From contig NZ_VSDO01000006.1 in NCBI RefSeq assembly GCF_008084145.1, positions 93,180 through 157,179 of the forward strand: a stretch of 64,000 bases of DNA, written 5' to 3'. Below the pieces are notes generated by a model, which saw only the letters and a list, made by a program, of their open reading frames with translations, did not search any database and was not told the DNA's origin. Shown in pieces: positions 26,910 to 34,570 of this stretch. The translations under genes and the position numbers were made by a program. Position 1 is the stretch's first letter. The number at the start of each line of letters is the position of its first letter. The DNA is from Paenibacillus faecis (lineage in GTDB: Bacteria > Bacillota > Bacilli > Paenibacillales > Paenibacillaceae).

Positions 26910-26938
26910 TTGCTTCGGGCTCTAAGGTGTGATATGAT
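26910..26938 (+). promoter_or_regulatory. Promoter of the macrolide phosphotransferase leader
   Basis: TTGCTT (26910-26915), exactly 17 bases, TATGAT (26933-26938). The expected start near 26945 gives an RNA leader of about 280 bases before the resistance gene. Confidence 0.65.
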
Positions 26939-26968
26939 TACGCCACTTGATATAAAGGAGGCTTTCGT

Positions 26969-27001
26969 GTGATAGATTATTCCCGATTGAGACGGCCATG
27001 A
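26969..27001 (+). CDS. Macrolide-sensing leader peptide MIDYSRLRRP
   Basis: Ten codons starting with GTG, seven bases after a near-perfect ribosome site AAAGGAGG (26954-26961). The peptide contains Arg-Leu-Arg, the R-x-R arrest motif known from the ErmD-type leader peptides at which erythromycin-bound ribosomes stall. The codons of SRLR (26981-26992) form one arm of a hairpin with 27042-27049. Too short for ordinary gene finding; supported by ribosome site, arrest motif and RNA context. Confidence 0.75.
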   Translation: MIDYSRLRRP

Positions 27002-27197
27002 TTTTGTTGTGGAGCTGTTTTCGTTCTGCCTGTGCGCAGGAAATCGGGAGAGGTATGTCTATCCGCGGGTGTCTTCATCAACTTGTGTTGTTAAGGTGCA
27101 TGTGATCGAGTGTGTCTGTTTGCCCTTAACCAACTTGGTTTTGCGAAGCCATTCCTTTTTCGATATCCGCACAGGCAGACGACTGCCTGTGTTTTTT
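26981..27197 (+). promoter_or_regulatory. Transcription attenuator upstream of the mph-like gene
   Basis: Four elements compete. TCCCGATT (26981-26988, in the leader peptide codons) pairs with AATCGGGA (27042-27049), enclosing CCTG-TGCG-CAGG (27029-27040). CTGCCTGTGCG (27026-27036) is perfectly complementary over 11 bases to CGCACAGGCAG (27168-27178), the left arm of the terminator CACAGGCAG-ACGA-CTGCCTGTG (27170-27191) with six T residues. An intervening hairpin (27090-27130, GTTAAGG/CCTTAAC) brings the far parts together. A ribosome stalled on the leader would free 27026-27036 to block the terminator. Confidence 0.8.
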
Positions 27198-27224
27198 ATT
27201 TTGAAGATGAGGAGTGGCGGAGTT

Positions 27225-28178
27225 ATGACACAATCAAACTTGAATGGTAACGGAAATGAGCACGGCAATAAGCTTGTGGAGAATCAATTGATTTCGGATG
27301 CTCGGCGGTTTGGATTAAATCTGGACCCGAAGAGTCTGGAGCTCAATGAAACGGGAATGGACTTCCTGGTCGGTTTTGTCAAAGACGCGAATGATAACCA
27401 AACTTGGGTGCTTCGCAAGCCCAGAAGGAAGGATGTCTGGGAGAGGGCGGTAAACGAACGAAACGTGTTAGGCCTGCTTCATAACCAGCTGTCTGTGGCA
27501 GTCCCCGACTGGCGGATTTTCGATCCGGAGTTGATCGCCTATCCGCTGCTTCCGGGATTCCCCGTCGCGGTCGTTGATGCCGCCGCCGGTGGGTATTCCT
27601 GGGCTTTTGAACAGGATCGGCTGGAGGATGCATTTTTCGATTCCCTTGCCGCTGCGCTTGCCGACCTTCACGGGACGGATCGGGACGCCGCGGCAGCAGC
27701 CGGTTTACGGGTAAAGTCCCCGCAGGAAGCGAGACAAGGCTATGCCGATCACATCCGGGAAATCTCCGAACACTTTACTATTCCCGAATCCCTGAGTACC
27801 CGATGGAATCGTTGGTTGGCCACGGATCATTATTGGCCGGACTTCTCGGTCCTGATCCATGGTGACTTGCATCCGCCTCATATTTTGGTCGATGACAAAC
27901 AGCGAGTCACCGGCCTGATTGACTGGACCGAAGCGGAAGTAGCCGATCCGGGAAAGGATTTCACCATTTATTATGCGCTGTTCGGGCGCGAAGGACTTGA
28001 GGATTTACTGGAGCGTTATGAACGCTCCGGGGGCCGGACTTGGCCTCGCATGTCTGAACATATCGCCGAGCAGTGGGCGGCGTACCCCGCATTGGTCGCG
28101 AAATTTGCGCTAACGACGGGGAAGGAGCAGGATATGGAAATGGCCAGAGGGATGCTGGCAACCTGGAAAGCCGATTAA
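27225..28178 (+). CDS. Macrolide 2'-phosphotransferase-like kinase (Mph/APH family)
   Basis: 317 residues with the aminoglycoside/macrolide kinase fold. It shows VLIHGDLHPPHILVD (catalytic HxD loop, with Pro and His as in Mph enzymes) and VTGLIDWTEAEVADPGKDFTIYY (metal-binding Asp region). The WTEAEVADPGKD stretch is closer to Mph(B/C)-type and the chromosomal Bacillus Mph than to aminoglycoside APHs. The ATG at 27225 follows GAGGAGTGGCGGAG and lies just after the attenuator, which itself argues for a macrolide substrate. Activity on a given drug is inferred. Confidence 0.82.
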   Translation: MTQSNLNGNGNEHGNKLVENQLISDARRFGLNLDPKSLELNETGMDFLVGFVKDANDNQTWVLRKPRRKDVWERAVNERNVLGLLHNQLSVAVPDWRIFDPELIAYPLLPGFPVAVVDAAAGGYSWAFEQDRLEDAFFDSLAAALADLHGTDRDAAAAAGLRVKSPQEARQGYADHIREISEHFTIPESLSTRWNRWLATDHYWPDFSVLIHGDLHPPHILVDDKQRVTGLIDWTEAEVADPGKDFTIYYALFGREGLEDLLERYERSGGRTWPRMSEHIAEQWAAYPALVAKFALTTGKEQDMEMARGMLATWKAD

Positions 28179-28212
28179 ACCAAATTCAAAGAAATCAGGA
28201 GGAATTCCTATA

Positions 28213-28743
28213 TTGAATCAAGAGCGCAAGTCATTGGTGATTACCCCCGTTCCGGTCATCGAGCCGGAAATCGGCCGTTGGTTGTGGGGAATGGAGGATG
28301 TAAGAAGAACGATAAAGACGAGGCTGGCGGAAGCAAGCCAGGCGGTCCTGGATACCCGGCTGGAAGGGGCTGCTTCGATCGGTTCCCTCCTGTATCATAT
28401 CGCTCTCATCGAAGCGGATTGGCTTTATGAAGAAGTGCTTTGTTCCCCTTGGAATCCCGACATCAAAGCTTTGTTTCCGGTCGACTGCCGGGAAGACAAC
28501 GACGATTTGTCTCATGTGGAAGGCGAAAGCATCGAAAGGCATTTTGAAAGGCTCGACCGCGTGCGTAACGCTTTTTTGGCGGTGTTTCGGGAAATGAGTC
28601 TGGAAGACTGGCGGCGCCCCCGAGTCTTGGAACCGTATGATGTCACCCCCGAGTGGGTGGTCTACCATTTGATTGAACATGAAGCTCATCACCGCGGGCA
28701 GATCTTTTCGCTGCACGGCAGATTGCTGAAGTCGCTCTCCTGA
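28213..28743 (+). CDS. DinB superfamily protein
   Basis: 176 residues, four-helix type. His residues in GSLLYHIALIEADWLYEE and the C-terminal YHLIEHEAHHRGQIFSLHG match the metal site of DinB-like proteins; HEAHHRGQI is the usual last motif. TTG start at 28213 with AGGAGG about ten bases upstream. It follows the mph-like gene by 34 bases, so it may be co-transcribed and share its control. Confidence 0.85.
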   Translation: MNQERKSLVITPVPVIEPEIGRWLWGMEDVRRTIKTRLAEASQAVLDTRLEGAASIGSLLYHIALIEADWLYEEVLCSPWNPDIKALFPVDCREDNDDLSHVEGESIERHFERLDRVRNAFLAVFREMSLEDWRRPRVLEPYDVTPEWVVYHLIEHEAHHRGQIFSLHGRLLKSLS

Positions 28744-28770
28744 GGCTGGAAAATAGGTACCCCCCGTTTG

Positions 28771-28829
28771 TTGCATCTTTCTATAAGAGCACACATAATA
28801 TACATAAACGTATATGATGTGTGCTTTTT
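28771..28829 (+). terminator. Terminator after DinB gene overlapping the murB promoter
   Basis: The stem AGCACACAT (28788-28796) pairs with ATGTGTGCT (28817-28825), with inner ATATAC/GTATAT, followed by TTTTTG. A promoter-like TTGCAT (28771-28776), 17 bases, CATAAT (28794-28799) lies on the same DNA and could serve the next gene. Confidence 0.7.
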
Positions 28830-28872
28830 GTTTGACACCGACAGCATGAGCATGAGGAAGGAGCTTACATAC

Positions 28873-29889
28873 ATGTCTACCCTGGACCTGGCCTCTCTTC
28901 TCAAGGACCAGCCTTTATCCCGATATTCCACGTATGAAATCGGAGGAACCGCCGCATTTTTGGCTCTGCCGCAGACCGACGACGACATCCGCGCCGTTTT
29001 GGAGGCGGCGCAATCCCATGGTTTGAACCCCGTTTTCTTCGGGATGGGGTCCAACTTGTTGTTTCCCGATAGACCGAGCCAGGAAACTTTATTTATCTCG
29101 ACGAGATCCCACCGTGAACTTTCGATGAGCGGAGAGCGCATATACGTCTCGGCGGGGACGCCGATGTCCTTGCTGGCGCTTGTCGGCGCCGAAATCGGAA
29201 CCGAAGATTTCGATTTCTGCTATCTGCTACCGGGGACATTGGGGGGCGGAATCTACATGAACGCGAAGTATTTCGAACACCATATCAGCGATTTTTTGGA
29301 TACCGTTTACTATGTGGATTTGGATGACCTGCGCCAAGGGATTCAATCGATTGCCGCGGAGCAATGTGAATTCAGTTACAAACGTTCGATTTTTCAGCAG
29401 AAGAATTGGTTCATTACCGGAGCGCATTTAAAGTTTAAGCGCTGCCCGGCCAACCCGGATGCTTTAGAGCCCTTTTTGGTCCATATGGATCGGGAAAAGA
29501 CGGCCATTTCCAGCCTGCCGGAATTTTATGATTTTTACGCTGGTGCGCTGGATCGTCTGGAGGCCCGGCTAGGGCGGACGCTAAGCAAGATGCGGGGAGT
29601 CATTGAAGACCGCACGGGAAAACATCATTTTGACTACCCTTCCTGCGGTTCCGTGTTCAAAAACAATTATGATATCGGCGAACCGATCGGCAGGCTGGCG
29701 GACCGTCTCCAACTCAAGGGATTGCAGTACGGGAACGCCATGATCTCTCCCGTTCACGGCAATGTGATTCAGAATAGGGGAGGCGCCAAAGCGGAAGAAA
29801 TCCTGTATCTGATTCATAAAGTGCAGGATGCCTTTAGCAAGCATTACGGATTTGTGCCGGAGCCCGAGGTGGTGGTTGTGCCGTCGTGA
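28873..29889 (+). CDS. MurB-like UDP-N-acetylenolpyruvoylglucosamine reductase
   Basis: 338 residues. FAD-binding oxidoreductase of cell-wall precursor synthesis. Marks are SRYSTYEIGGTAAFL, FFGMGSNLLFPD, LLPGTLGGGIYMNAKYF, CEFSYKRSIFQ and the C-terminal CGSVFKNNYDIGEPIGRLAD with MISPVHGNVIQN. The catalytic Ser/Glu region near the end is present in altered form, and the interdomain part is divergent, so this may be a second, specialised MurB copy rather than the housekeeping one. ATG 28873 follows AGGAAGGAG. Confidence 0.82.
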   Translation: MSTLDLASLLKDQPLSRYSTYEIGGTAAFLALPQTDDDIRAVLEAAQSHGLNPVFFGMGSNLLFPDRPSQETLFISTRSHRELSMSGERIYVSAGTPMSLLALVGAEIGTEDFDFCYLLPGTLGGGIYMNAKYFEHHISDFLDTVYYVDLDDLRQGIQSIAAEQCEFSYKRSIFQQKNWFITGAHLKFKRCPANPDALEPFLVHMDREKTAISSLPEFYDFYAGALDRLEARLGRTLSKMRGVIEDRTGKHHFDYPSCGSVFKNNYDIGEPIGRLADRLQLKGLQYGNAMISPVHGNVIQNRGGAKAEEILYLIHKVQDAFSKHYGFVPEPEVVVVPS

Positions 29890-29917
29890 TCCGTTTGAAG
29901 GCCTTCATGCCTTGTGG

Positions 29918-29946
29918 TTGACAGGGCAGATCGGCTATATTATCAT
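29918..29946 (+). promoter_or_regulatory. Promoter of the bpsA-like leader
   Basis: TTGACA (29918-29923), 17 bases, TATCAT (29941-29946). The expected start near 29953 leaves a 390-base leader before the BpsA-like gene. Confidence 0.7.
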
Positions 29947-29976
29947 GTAACTATCTTCCAATAAGGAGAAGTTTTT

Positions 29977-30000
29977 ATGTCCGGAGTCGTTCTTAACTAA
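29977..30000 (+). CDS. Leader peptide MSGVVLN
   Basis: Seven codons with ATG start eight bases after AAGGAG. Its last codons GTTCTTAACTAA (29989-30000) are perfectly complementary to TTAGTTAAGAAC (30092-30103), so translation would decide whether a long hairpin forms. The Val-Val pair recalls the IAVV/IFVI arrest motifs of Erm leader peptides, but any stalling signal is inferred. Confidence 0.6.
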   Translation: MSGVVLN

Positions 30001-30248
30001 GATAATTCCATAAATAAGCTTCATTTGTCCCGTCTTTCTGACGACTGATCAGAAGGGTTTGTTTTCATGCGGGCAATGACGGCTTATGGATTTAGTTAAG
30101 AACAGCGGATACCCTCCGAATTTGGAGTCGTCTTGATATGCCTAACACATATCCGTGCTGAGTTCAGCGCGGATTTTTTGTTTAGGGGCTATTGGGGCAG
30201 CGCAAAAAAGAGCGGGAGTGAACGTGTGTTCATGGACCGCTCTTTTTT
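29989..30248 (+). promoter_or_regulatory. Leader RNA with long hairpin and two tandem terminators
   Basis: Outer stem 29989-30000/30092-30103 (12 bp), inner stem TCCATAA/TTATGGA (30007-30013/30084-30090) and further small hairpins. Terminator 1: ATCCGTGCTGA/TCAGCGCGGAT (30151-30174) with six T residues. Terminator 2: AAAAAAGAGCGG/CCGCTCTTTTTT (30204-30248) with inner TGAAC/GTTCA. GCGGATA (30105-30111) could pair with TATCCGT (30150-30156) and disturb terminator 1. The sequence GGAGTCGT occurs both in the leader peptide and at 30124. Two terminators before a gene argue for attenuation. Confidence 0.65.
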
Positions 30249-30273
30249 ATATTTTGAACCGGGAGTGATCGGA

Positions 30274-30357
30274 ATGAAACAAATTGTACGCCAAATAAAA
30301 CCGGAAGTTGAAGGAGGATATAGAAAAAGGGAGCGATGGGATGAAAAACTTAATTGA
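30274..30357 (+). CDS. Small 27-codon ORF overlapping the bpsA-like start
   Basis: A 27-residue basic peptide (MKQIVRQIKPEVEGGYRKRE...) with GGGAGTGATCGGA before its ATG. Its end overlaps the start of the BpsA-like gene by 17 bases in another frame, so it may couple translation of that gene. Supported only by its ribosome site and position. Confidence 0.4.
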   Translation: MKQIVRQIKPEVEGGYRKRERWDEKLN

Positions 30358-31513
30358 ACATGTATATGAGCAAATTCAGCTTCAGGAAGGGACGGCCGCG
30401 TTGGAGAGGGTTCTGGTGGAATGCTACTTAACCCCGGGGATATCGACTAAAGCCTTAGCGGTAAAATGCGGCTTGCCCGTCCCTTTAACGGCGGCAGTCA
30501 AAAGAGAATTTATCCGGGCCGGCGCTTTGACGCAGGATCGCGGTGTCCGCTGCACCCCGGAGGGAGAAGCCTGGGTTGATAGGCAATGGGGATATAGCGG
30601 GATCGATAAAGCCCTTTACCATCAACTTATTGCCGAAGATTCTTCAGAATGGAAAAAAGAGGTTCAAAGCCTGCTTACCGAGCTAGAGCATGGCTATGCA
30701 TTAAGGCCACAGGCAAACGTCCAACTGGACCAGGCCAAATGTACGCCGGAAACCAGTTTGAAGAGAGCGGTCCTGTCTCTCCGGGAGCAAGCTCTTATCG
30801 GTAAAAAAATTCTCTGTGTTGGCGATGACGATTTGGTCAGCGTTTCGGCCGGTTTTTTGTTGAAACGGCTTTTTCCGGATTCCGACCACCGGGCCACCGA
30901 AATCGAGGTCGTGGATATCGATTCAAGATTTTTAAGCTATATCGAGGAGTTGGCGGCTGCTTATCATTTACCCATACGCTGCAGACTGTGGGATTTGCGC
31001 GAACCTCTGCCTGACGATATGCTGGGCGAGTATCATAGTATATTTACGGATCCGCCCTATACCCTGCAGGGAATGTCATTGTTTCTTTCCCGGGGACTTA
31101 GCGCCCTTCGTCAAGAAAGCGGGCTGTCGATCTTTTTGTCCTTCGCCCATAAACCACCCGGCTTTACCTTGTCGATGCAGCGGGCGTTTGTAAACATGGG
31201 GCTGACCGTCTGTGCGAACTATCCCCATTTCAATATCTATGAAGGGGCCGGGTCGATCGCCAACCGAAGCCAGATGTTCGTGCTGCGCACAACCGATCAG
31301 AGTGCGCCGGAAATAACGGGCAGCTTCCAGGAGGAGATGTATACCGGGGAAGTGAACCGAACCCTGCGCATTTATCAATGCAAGCGCTGCAAGACACAGG
31401 TGAGGGTTGGGCAGCGAGGGGAGGCAGCCACGATCGAACAGCTCAAACATAGGGGATGTCCGCGATGCACCGGCTTTACCTTCGAGCTCATCCGCAAGGT
31501 GAAACAGAGCTGA
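30341..31513 (+). CDS. BpsA-like N4-bis(aminopropyl)spermidine synthase family protein with zinc-ribbon tail
   Basis: 390 residues. The central Rossmann domain has the DUF43/BpsA marks ILCVGDDDLVSVSAG, IEVVDIDSRFLSY and the TDPPYT motif of the active site, preceded by a winged-helix-like N-terminal part. BpsA adds aminopropyl groups to spermidine to make branched polyamines in thermophiles. A C-terminal extension CKRCKTQVRVG...GCPRC looks like a four-Cys zinc ribbon. ATG 30341 follows GGGAG by seven bases. The long attenuated leader suggests regulated expression. Product in this organism is not proven. Confidence 0.75.
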   Translation: MKNLIEHVYEQIQLQEGTAALERVLVECYLTPGISTKALAVKCGLPVPLTAAVKREFIRAGALTQDRGVRCTPEGEAWVDRQWGYSGIDKALYHQLIAEDSSEWKKEVQSLLTELEHGYALRPQANVQLDQAKCTPETSLKRAVLSLREQALIGKKILCVGDDDLVSVSAGFLLKRLFPDSDHRATEIEVVDIDSRFLSYIEELAAAYHLPIRCRLWDLREPLPDDMLGEYHSIFTDPPYTLQGMSLFLSRGLSALRQESGLSIFLSFAHKPPGFTLSMQRAFVNMGLTVCANYPHFNIYEGAGSIANRSQMFVLRTTDQSAPEITGSFQEEMYTGEVNRTLRIYQCKRCKTQVRVGQRGEAATIEQLKHRGCPRCTGFTFELIRKVKQS

Positions 31514-31603
31514 AAACGGTCCTTGCATTTGAGGACATATGTCCTTCCCAAATACTTAAAGATCCCTTTTAATAGGGAATATCAATAAGGATTGGGGAGA
31601 GAA

Positions 31604-32035
31604 ATGAAGATGAAAGGACTGTTGTTTGCTTTTATGGCCGGGTTCTTCATAACCTTGCAGGGGGTGGCCAATTCCCGGATCAGCGAAGGGATCGGCACCT
31701 GGCAGGCGGCGACGATCACGCAATTTACCGGCTTTGCGGCGGCGTTGTTGATTCTTCTGTTTGTGAAGGAGAAGAGATGGCGGGGATTCAAAGAGGTCAA
31801 GCCCATTTATTTAACCAGCGGCGCTTTGGCCGCGATCATCATCTCGAGCAACATGACGGCGATCCACCATGTGGGGGTTACGCTGACCGTCGCGGCTGTT
31901 TTGATCGCCCAGCTTAGCTTGACTTTTTTAGTCGATATTAACGGCTGGTTCGGCGTGATTAAGCAGAAAATGCGTCTCCCGCAGTTTATCGGGATCGCCT
32001 TGATGGTGATCGGCATTATCATATTGAAATTTTAA
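31604..32035 (+). CDS. YdcZ (DUF606) family DMT transporter, first copy
   Basis: 143 residues with four to five hydrophobic helices: LLFAFMAGFFITLQGVANSRI is the family opening. Half-size DMT proteins of this family work as dimers; substrates are unknown. Part of an operon with a YeiL-like regulator and a second, divergent copy of the same family (32778). The ATG at 31604 follows GGGGAGAG. Confidence 0.82.
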   Translation: MKMKGLLFAFMAGFFITLQGVANSRISEGIGTWQAATITQFTGFAAALLILLFVKEKRWRGFKEVKPIYLTSGALAAIIISSNMTAIHHVGVTLTVAAVLIAQLSLTFLVDINGWFGVIKQKMRLPQFIGIALMVIGIIILKF

Positions 32036-32059
32036 GCAGAACGCCGGGAGTGGTGAGCC

Positions 32060-32764
32060 ATGAAAGAAATCAAAGATCCGATCCTATTGGAAACTTATCT
32101 TCGGGAATACGGACTGGAACCTGTTTTGTACGAAAAAATCAGACCTTACTGCGCTTTGTACGAATATAACCGCGGGGATCTGATCTGTTCCCAGGGCGAA
32201 AGTCCGGAAATTTTATATATTCTCGTCAAGGGCAAGCTTAAAGTGTTTACGACCAATGCCGAAGGGAAAACGTTGGTGATCTCTTTTAAAACCGCGCTTG
32301 AGCTCGTCGGGGATATTGAATACGTTCAAGAGACGGATATATTGAACACGGTGGAGGCGGTGACCGGAGTTCATATGATCGCCGTGCCTTACCGGATCCT
32401 TAGGAGGTACGGTCAGGAGCATGCGCCTTTGCTGCAGTTTTTGCTGAAAGTGATCACGAGGAAATTTTACCTCAAATCCAACTCCATCAGCCTTAACATG
32501 ATGTATCCCGTAGATGTGCGTTTGGCCAGCTACCTGGTCGCCGCTTTTTCCGACGAGTCACATAATCCTGTTTCCGGACTGCTCAGCACGGCGGAACTAA
32601 AAGATGTGGCTAATTTGATCGGGGTCAGCTACCGGCATTTGAATCGCATTATTTTGCAATTTTGCTCCAACGGGCTCCTTGAGCGGAAAAAGGGCGGGCT
32701 CTTGGTGAAAAACCTGGATGGCTTGGGCAAAATGGCGATCCGGAATATCTACGAATATCAATAA
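32060..32764 (+). CDS. yeiL: Crp/Fnr family regulator, YeiL type
   Basis: 234 residues. The N-terminal cyclic-nucleotide-like beta roll shows YNRGDLICSQGESPEILYILVKGKLKVF; the C-terminal helix-turn-helix region is LKDVANLIGVSYRHLNRIILQFC. YeiL in E. coli is a stationary-phase, nitrogen-related regulator with an iron-sulfur/disulfide sensor; only C48-type scattered Cys are seen here. It sits between two YdcZ-type transporter genes, a known genomic arrangement of this family, and probably controls them. Confidence 0.8.
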   Translation: MKEIKDPILLETYLREYGLEPVLYEKIRPYCALYEYNRGDLICSQGESPEILYILVKGKLKVFTTNAEGKTLVISFKTALELVGDIEYVQETDILNTVEAVTGVHMIAVPYRILRRYGQEHAPLLQFLLKVITRKFYLKSNSISLNMMYPVDVRLASYLVAAFSDESHNPVSGLLSTAELKDVANLIGVSYRHLNRIILQFCSNGLLERKKGGLLVKNLDGLGKMAIRNIYEYQ

Positions 32765-32777
32765 GGGAGGCTTCTTT

Positions 32778-33254
32778 ATGTTGATTGGATTGTTGCTAGC
32801 GCTTCTGGCCGGCTCTTTGGTCGGTCTGCAAAATATATTTAACAGCAGGGTCAATGAACGGGCGGGTACTTGGCCGACCACCACTTTGGTGTTGGGACTC
32901 GGATTCCTGGCCTCTTTCCTGATCGGACTGGCGATTGAGGGAAAAAGGCTGTTCCATCTGGAGCATATGGAGCCCTGGTTCTGGTTCAGCGGCATTGTTG
33001 GAGTCGGTGTCGTGGTATGTATGGTCAACGGCATGAAATGGCTCGGTCCCACTTATACCATCTCGATCGTGATGTGCTCCCAACTTTTTTTCGCCTTGTT
33101 ATGGGATTCTTTCGGATTTCTGGGTCTGGAAGTCGTCCCTTTTACGATGAAGCAGCTCGTGGGCGTGCTGGTCATCGGAAGCGGGATCCTGCTGTTCAAG
33201 TTTGGAGGAGCACGAGAGATACGGGCGGCGGTAGCTTCGAGAGAAGAAGCTTAA
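32778..33254 (+). CDS. YdcZ (DUF606) family DMT transporter, second copy
   Basis: 158 residues, about five helices: LLLALLAGSLVGLQNIFNSRVNERAGTW parallels the first copy. The two copies differ well beyond recent duplication, so they may form a heterodimer. ATG 32778 follows AAGGGAGGC; the frame is open further upstream inside yeiL but without a ribosome site. Confidence 0.82.
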   Translation: MLIGLLLALLAGSLVGLQNIFNSRVNERAGTWPTTTLVLGLGFLASFLIGLAIEGKRLFHLEHMEPWFWFSGIVGVGVVVCMVNGMKWLGPTYTISIVMCSQLFFALLWDSFGFLGLEVVPFTMKQLVGVLVIGSGILLFKFGGAREIRAAVASREEA

Positions 33255-33355
33255 ATAAGACGGAACCAAAAGTATCCGAAAGGATACTATACGACGGGAG
33301 TTGCGATTTGCTAAGCTAGTTAAGATAACCGCAGTTATGGAATTGGGGGAGTAGT

Positions 33356-33904
33356 ATGAGCGTTTATCTACGTGAGTTTTTTGTGGAAACCGAGGCGGAG
33401 GAGCTGGTTTCTTTTCTAGCGGGGAAAACCTGGCCGTTTCACGGGGCGGCCACGATGGCGGAAGCGACCGTGCGGGAGCAGATCGCGCGAGGCCGGTATC
33501 ACTCCGATGAAGAGAAAAAGACGTTTTGGGCGATGGATGAGCAGGAACAACGAGTCGGTTTGGTCCGGGTCTTTGATCTCGGGGATCCCACGCCCATGTT
33601 CGACCTCCGCATTGCCGAGAGCCACAGGGGCCGCGGAATCGGCCTGCAGGCTTTGCGTAAACTGGTGGAATTCGTCTTCACCACTTACGAGGACAAACTC
33701 CGGCTGGAAGGACATACACGGGTCGACAATTTGGCCATGCGCAAGGTTTTTCATAAGGCCGGTTTTGTGAAAGAAGCGGTTCACCGCCAGTCGTGGCCGT
33801 CCGAGGACGGCGCCATTTATGATTCCATTGGCTACGCCATCCTCCGTGAGGATTGGCTAAACAACAAGACTACGCCAATTTGTTGGGACGACTTCCCATA
33901 CTAA
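33356..33904 (+). CDS. GNAT acetyltransferase
   Basis: 182 residues. The acetyl-CoA loop is ESHRGRGIGLQALRKLVEFVF, then LEGHTRVDNLAMRKVFHKAGF, typical of the RimJ/RimL or spermidine-acetyltransferase-like group. GGGGGAG lies nine bases before the ATG. Substrate unknown. Confidence 0.85.
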   Translation: MSVYLREFFVETEAEELVSFLAGKTWPFHGAATMAEATVREQIARGRYHSDEEKKTFWAMDEQEQRVGLVRVFDLGDPTPMFDLRIAESHRGRGIGLQALRKLVEFVFTTYEDKLRLEGHTRVDNLAMRKVFHKAGFVKEAVHRQSWPSEDGAIYDSIGYAILREDWLNNKTTPICWDDFPY

Positions 33905-33928
33905 GAAGACCAGGAGGAGGGATCCTTC

Positions 33929-34437
33929 ATGAACGATCGGCAATCGGCGGGATGGCTTTCTGGGGGGACCTATTGGCTCTGACCAGCGCCTTCATGGGAA
34001 CGGTCTATTACTTTATCGGTCAGCACAGCCGACAATCCCTTTCTTCCATGACTTATACGCTGGCGTTATATGCGTTCTGTACGGGCTTCAGCGCCCTATA
34101 TGTCCTGAGTAAAGGTTATGCCTTGACCGGATACCCGGCTGCGGATTGGTTGAGATTTATCGGAACCGCCATCATCCCGACTTTGCTGGGACAGTCGGTC
34201 GTCAATTGGCTACTGAAATGGCTGAAAGCTACGACCGTCTCGGTCGGGATGCTATCCGAAACCTTTGCGGCTGTCGTATTCGGATACCTGCTCTTTGATG
34301 AGAAGGTCTCGATCTTCCAGCTTGCCGGCGGCGGGTTCATTATTTTTGGAATCGTGATCTATCTGCGAAACGAACGCAAAGAAACCGAGAAGCAGTTATC
34401 CCGCAAGCCGGATTCTTTCAGGGAAGTCGCCGAATAG
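33929..34437 (+). pseudogene. EamA/DMT transporter remnant, C-terminal half
   Basis: The frame open to 34437 encodes about 160 residues that match only the second half of a ten-helix EamA protein: GDLLALTSAFMGTVYYFIG to GGGFIIFGIVIYLRNER. A good ribosome site (AGGAGGAGGG) and ATG at 33929 exist, but that ATG is in another frame and stops after 18 codons; the nearest in-frame ATG (33951) lacks a ribosome site. Most likely a deletion removed the first half of the gene. A working half-size protein cannot be excluded. Confidence 0.65.
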
Positions 34438-34570
34438 GAGAGGGATGGAGGACGAAGCCGGTGGTGAACCGACTTCGTTCTCCCGAATGATCGCCGGCAA
34501 ATGCAATGGACCATGCTTCCCGGGGAAATCTTCATGGTTAGCGGATGGGTTAGACTCAACAAAGGCCGTT

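Noticed and set aside
26967..26972. GTG-TGA start-stop pair in the mph leader
   Set aside because: The neighbouring GTG at 26969 in another frame gives better spacing (7 bases) and the RLR peptide.
27054..27107. Second small ORF in the mph leader
   Set aside because: The ribosome site is almost touching its ATG and no arrest motif is seen.
29950..30250. T-box or known riboswitch class in the bpsA leader
   Set aside because: No T-box sequence and no recognised aptamer core; a translated leader fits better.
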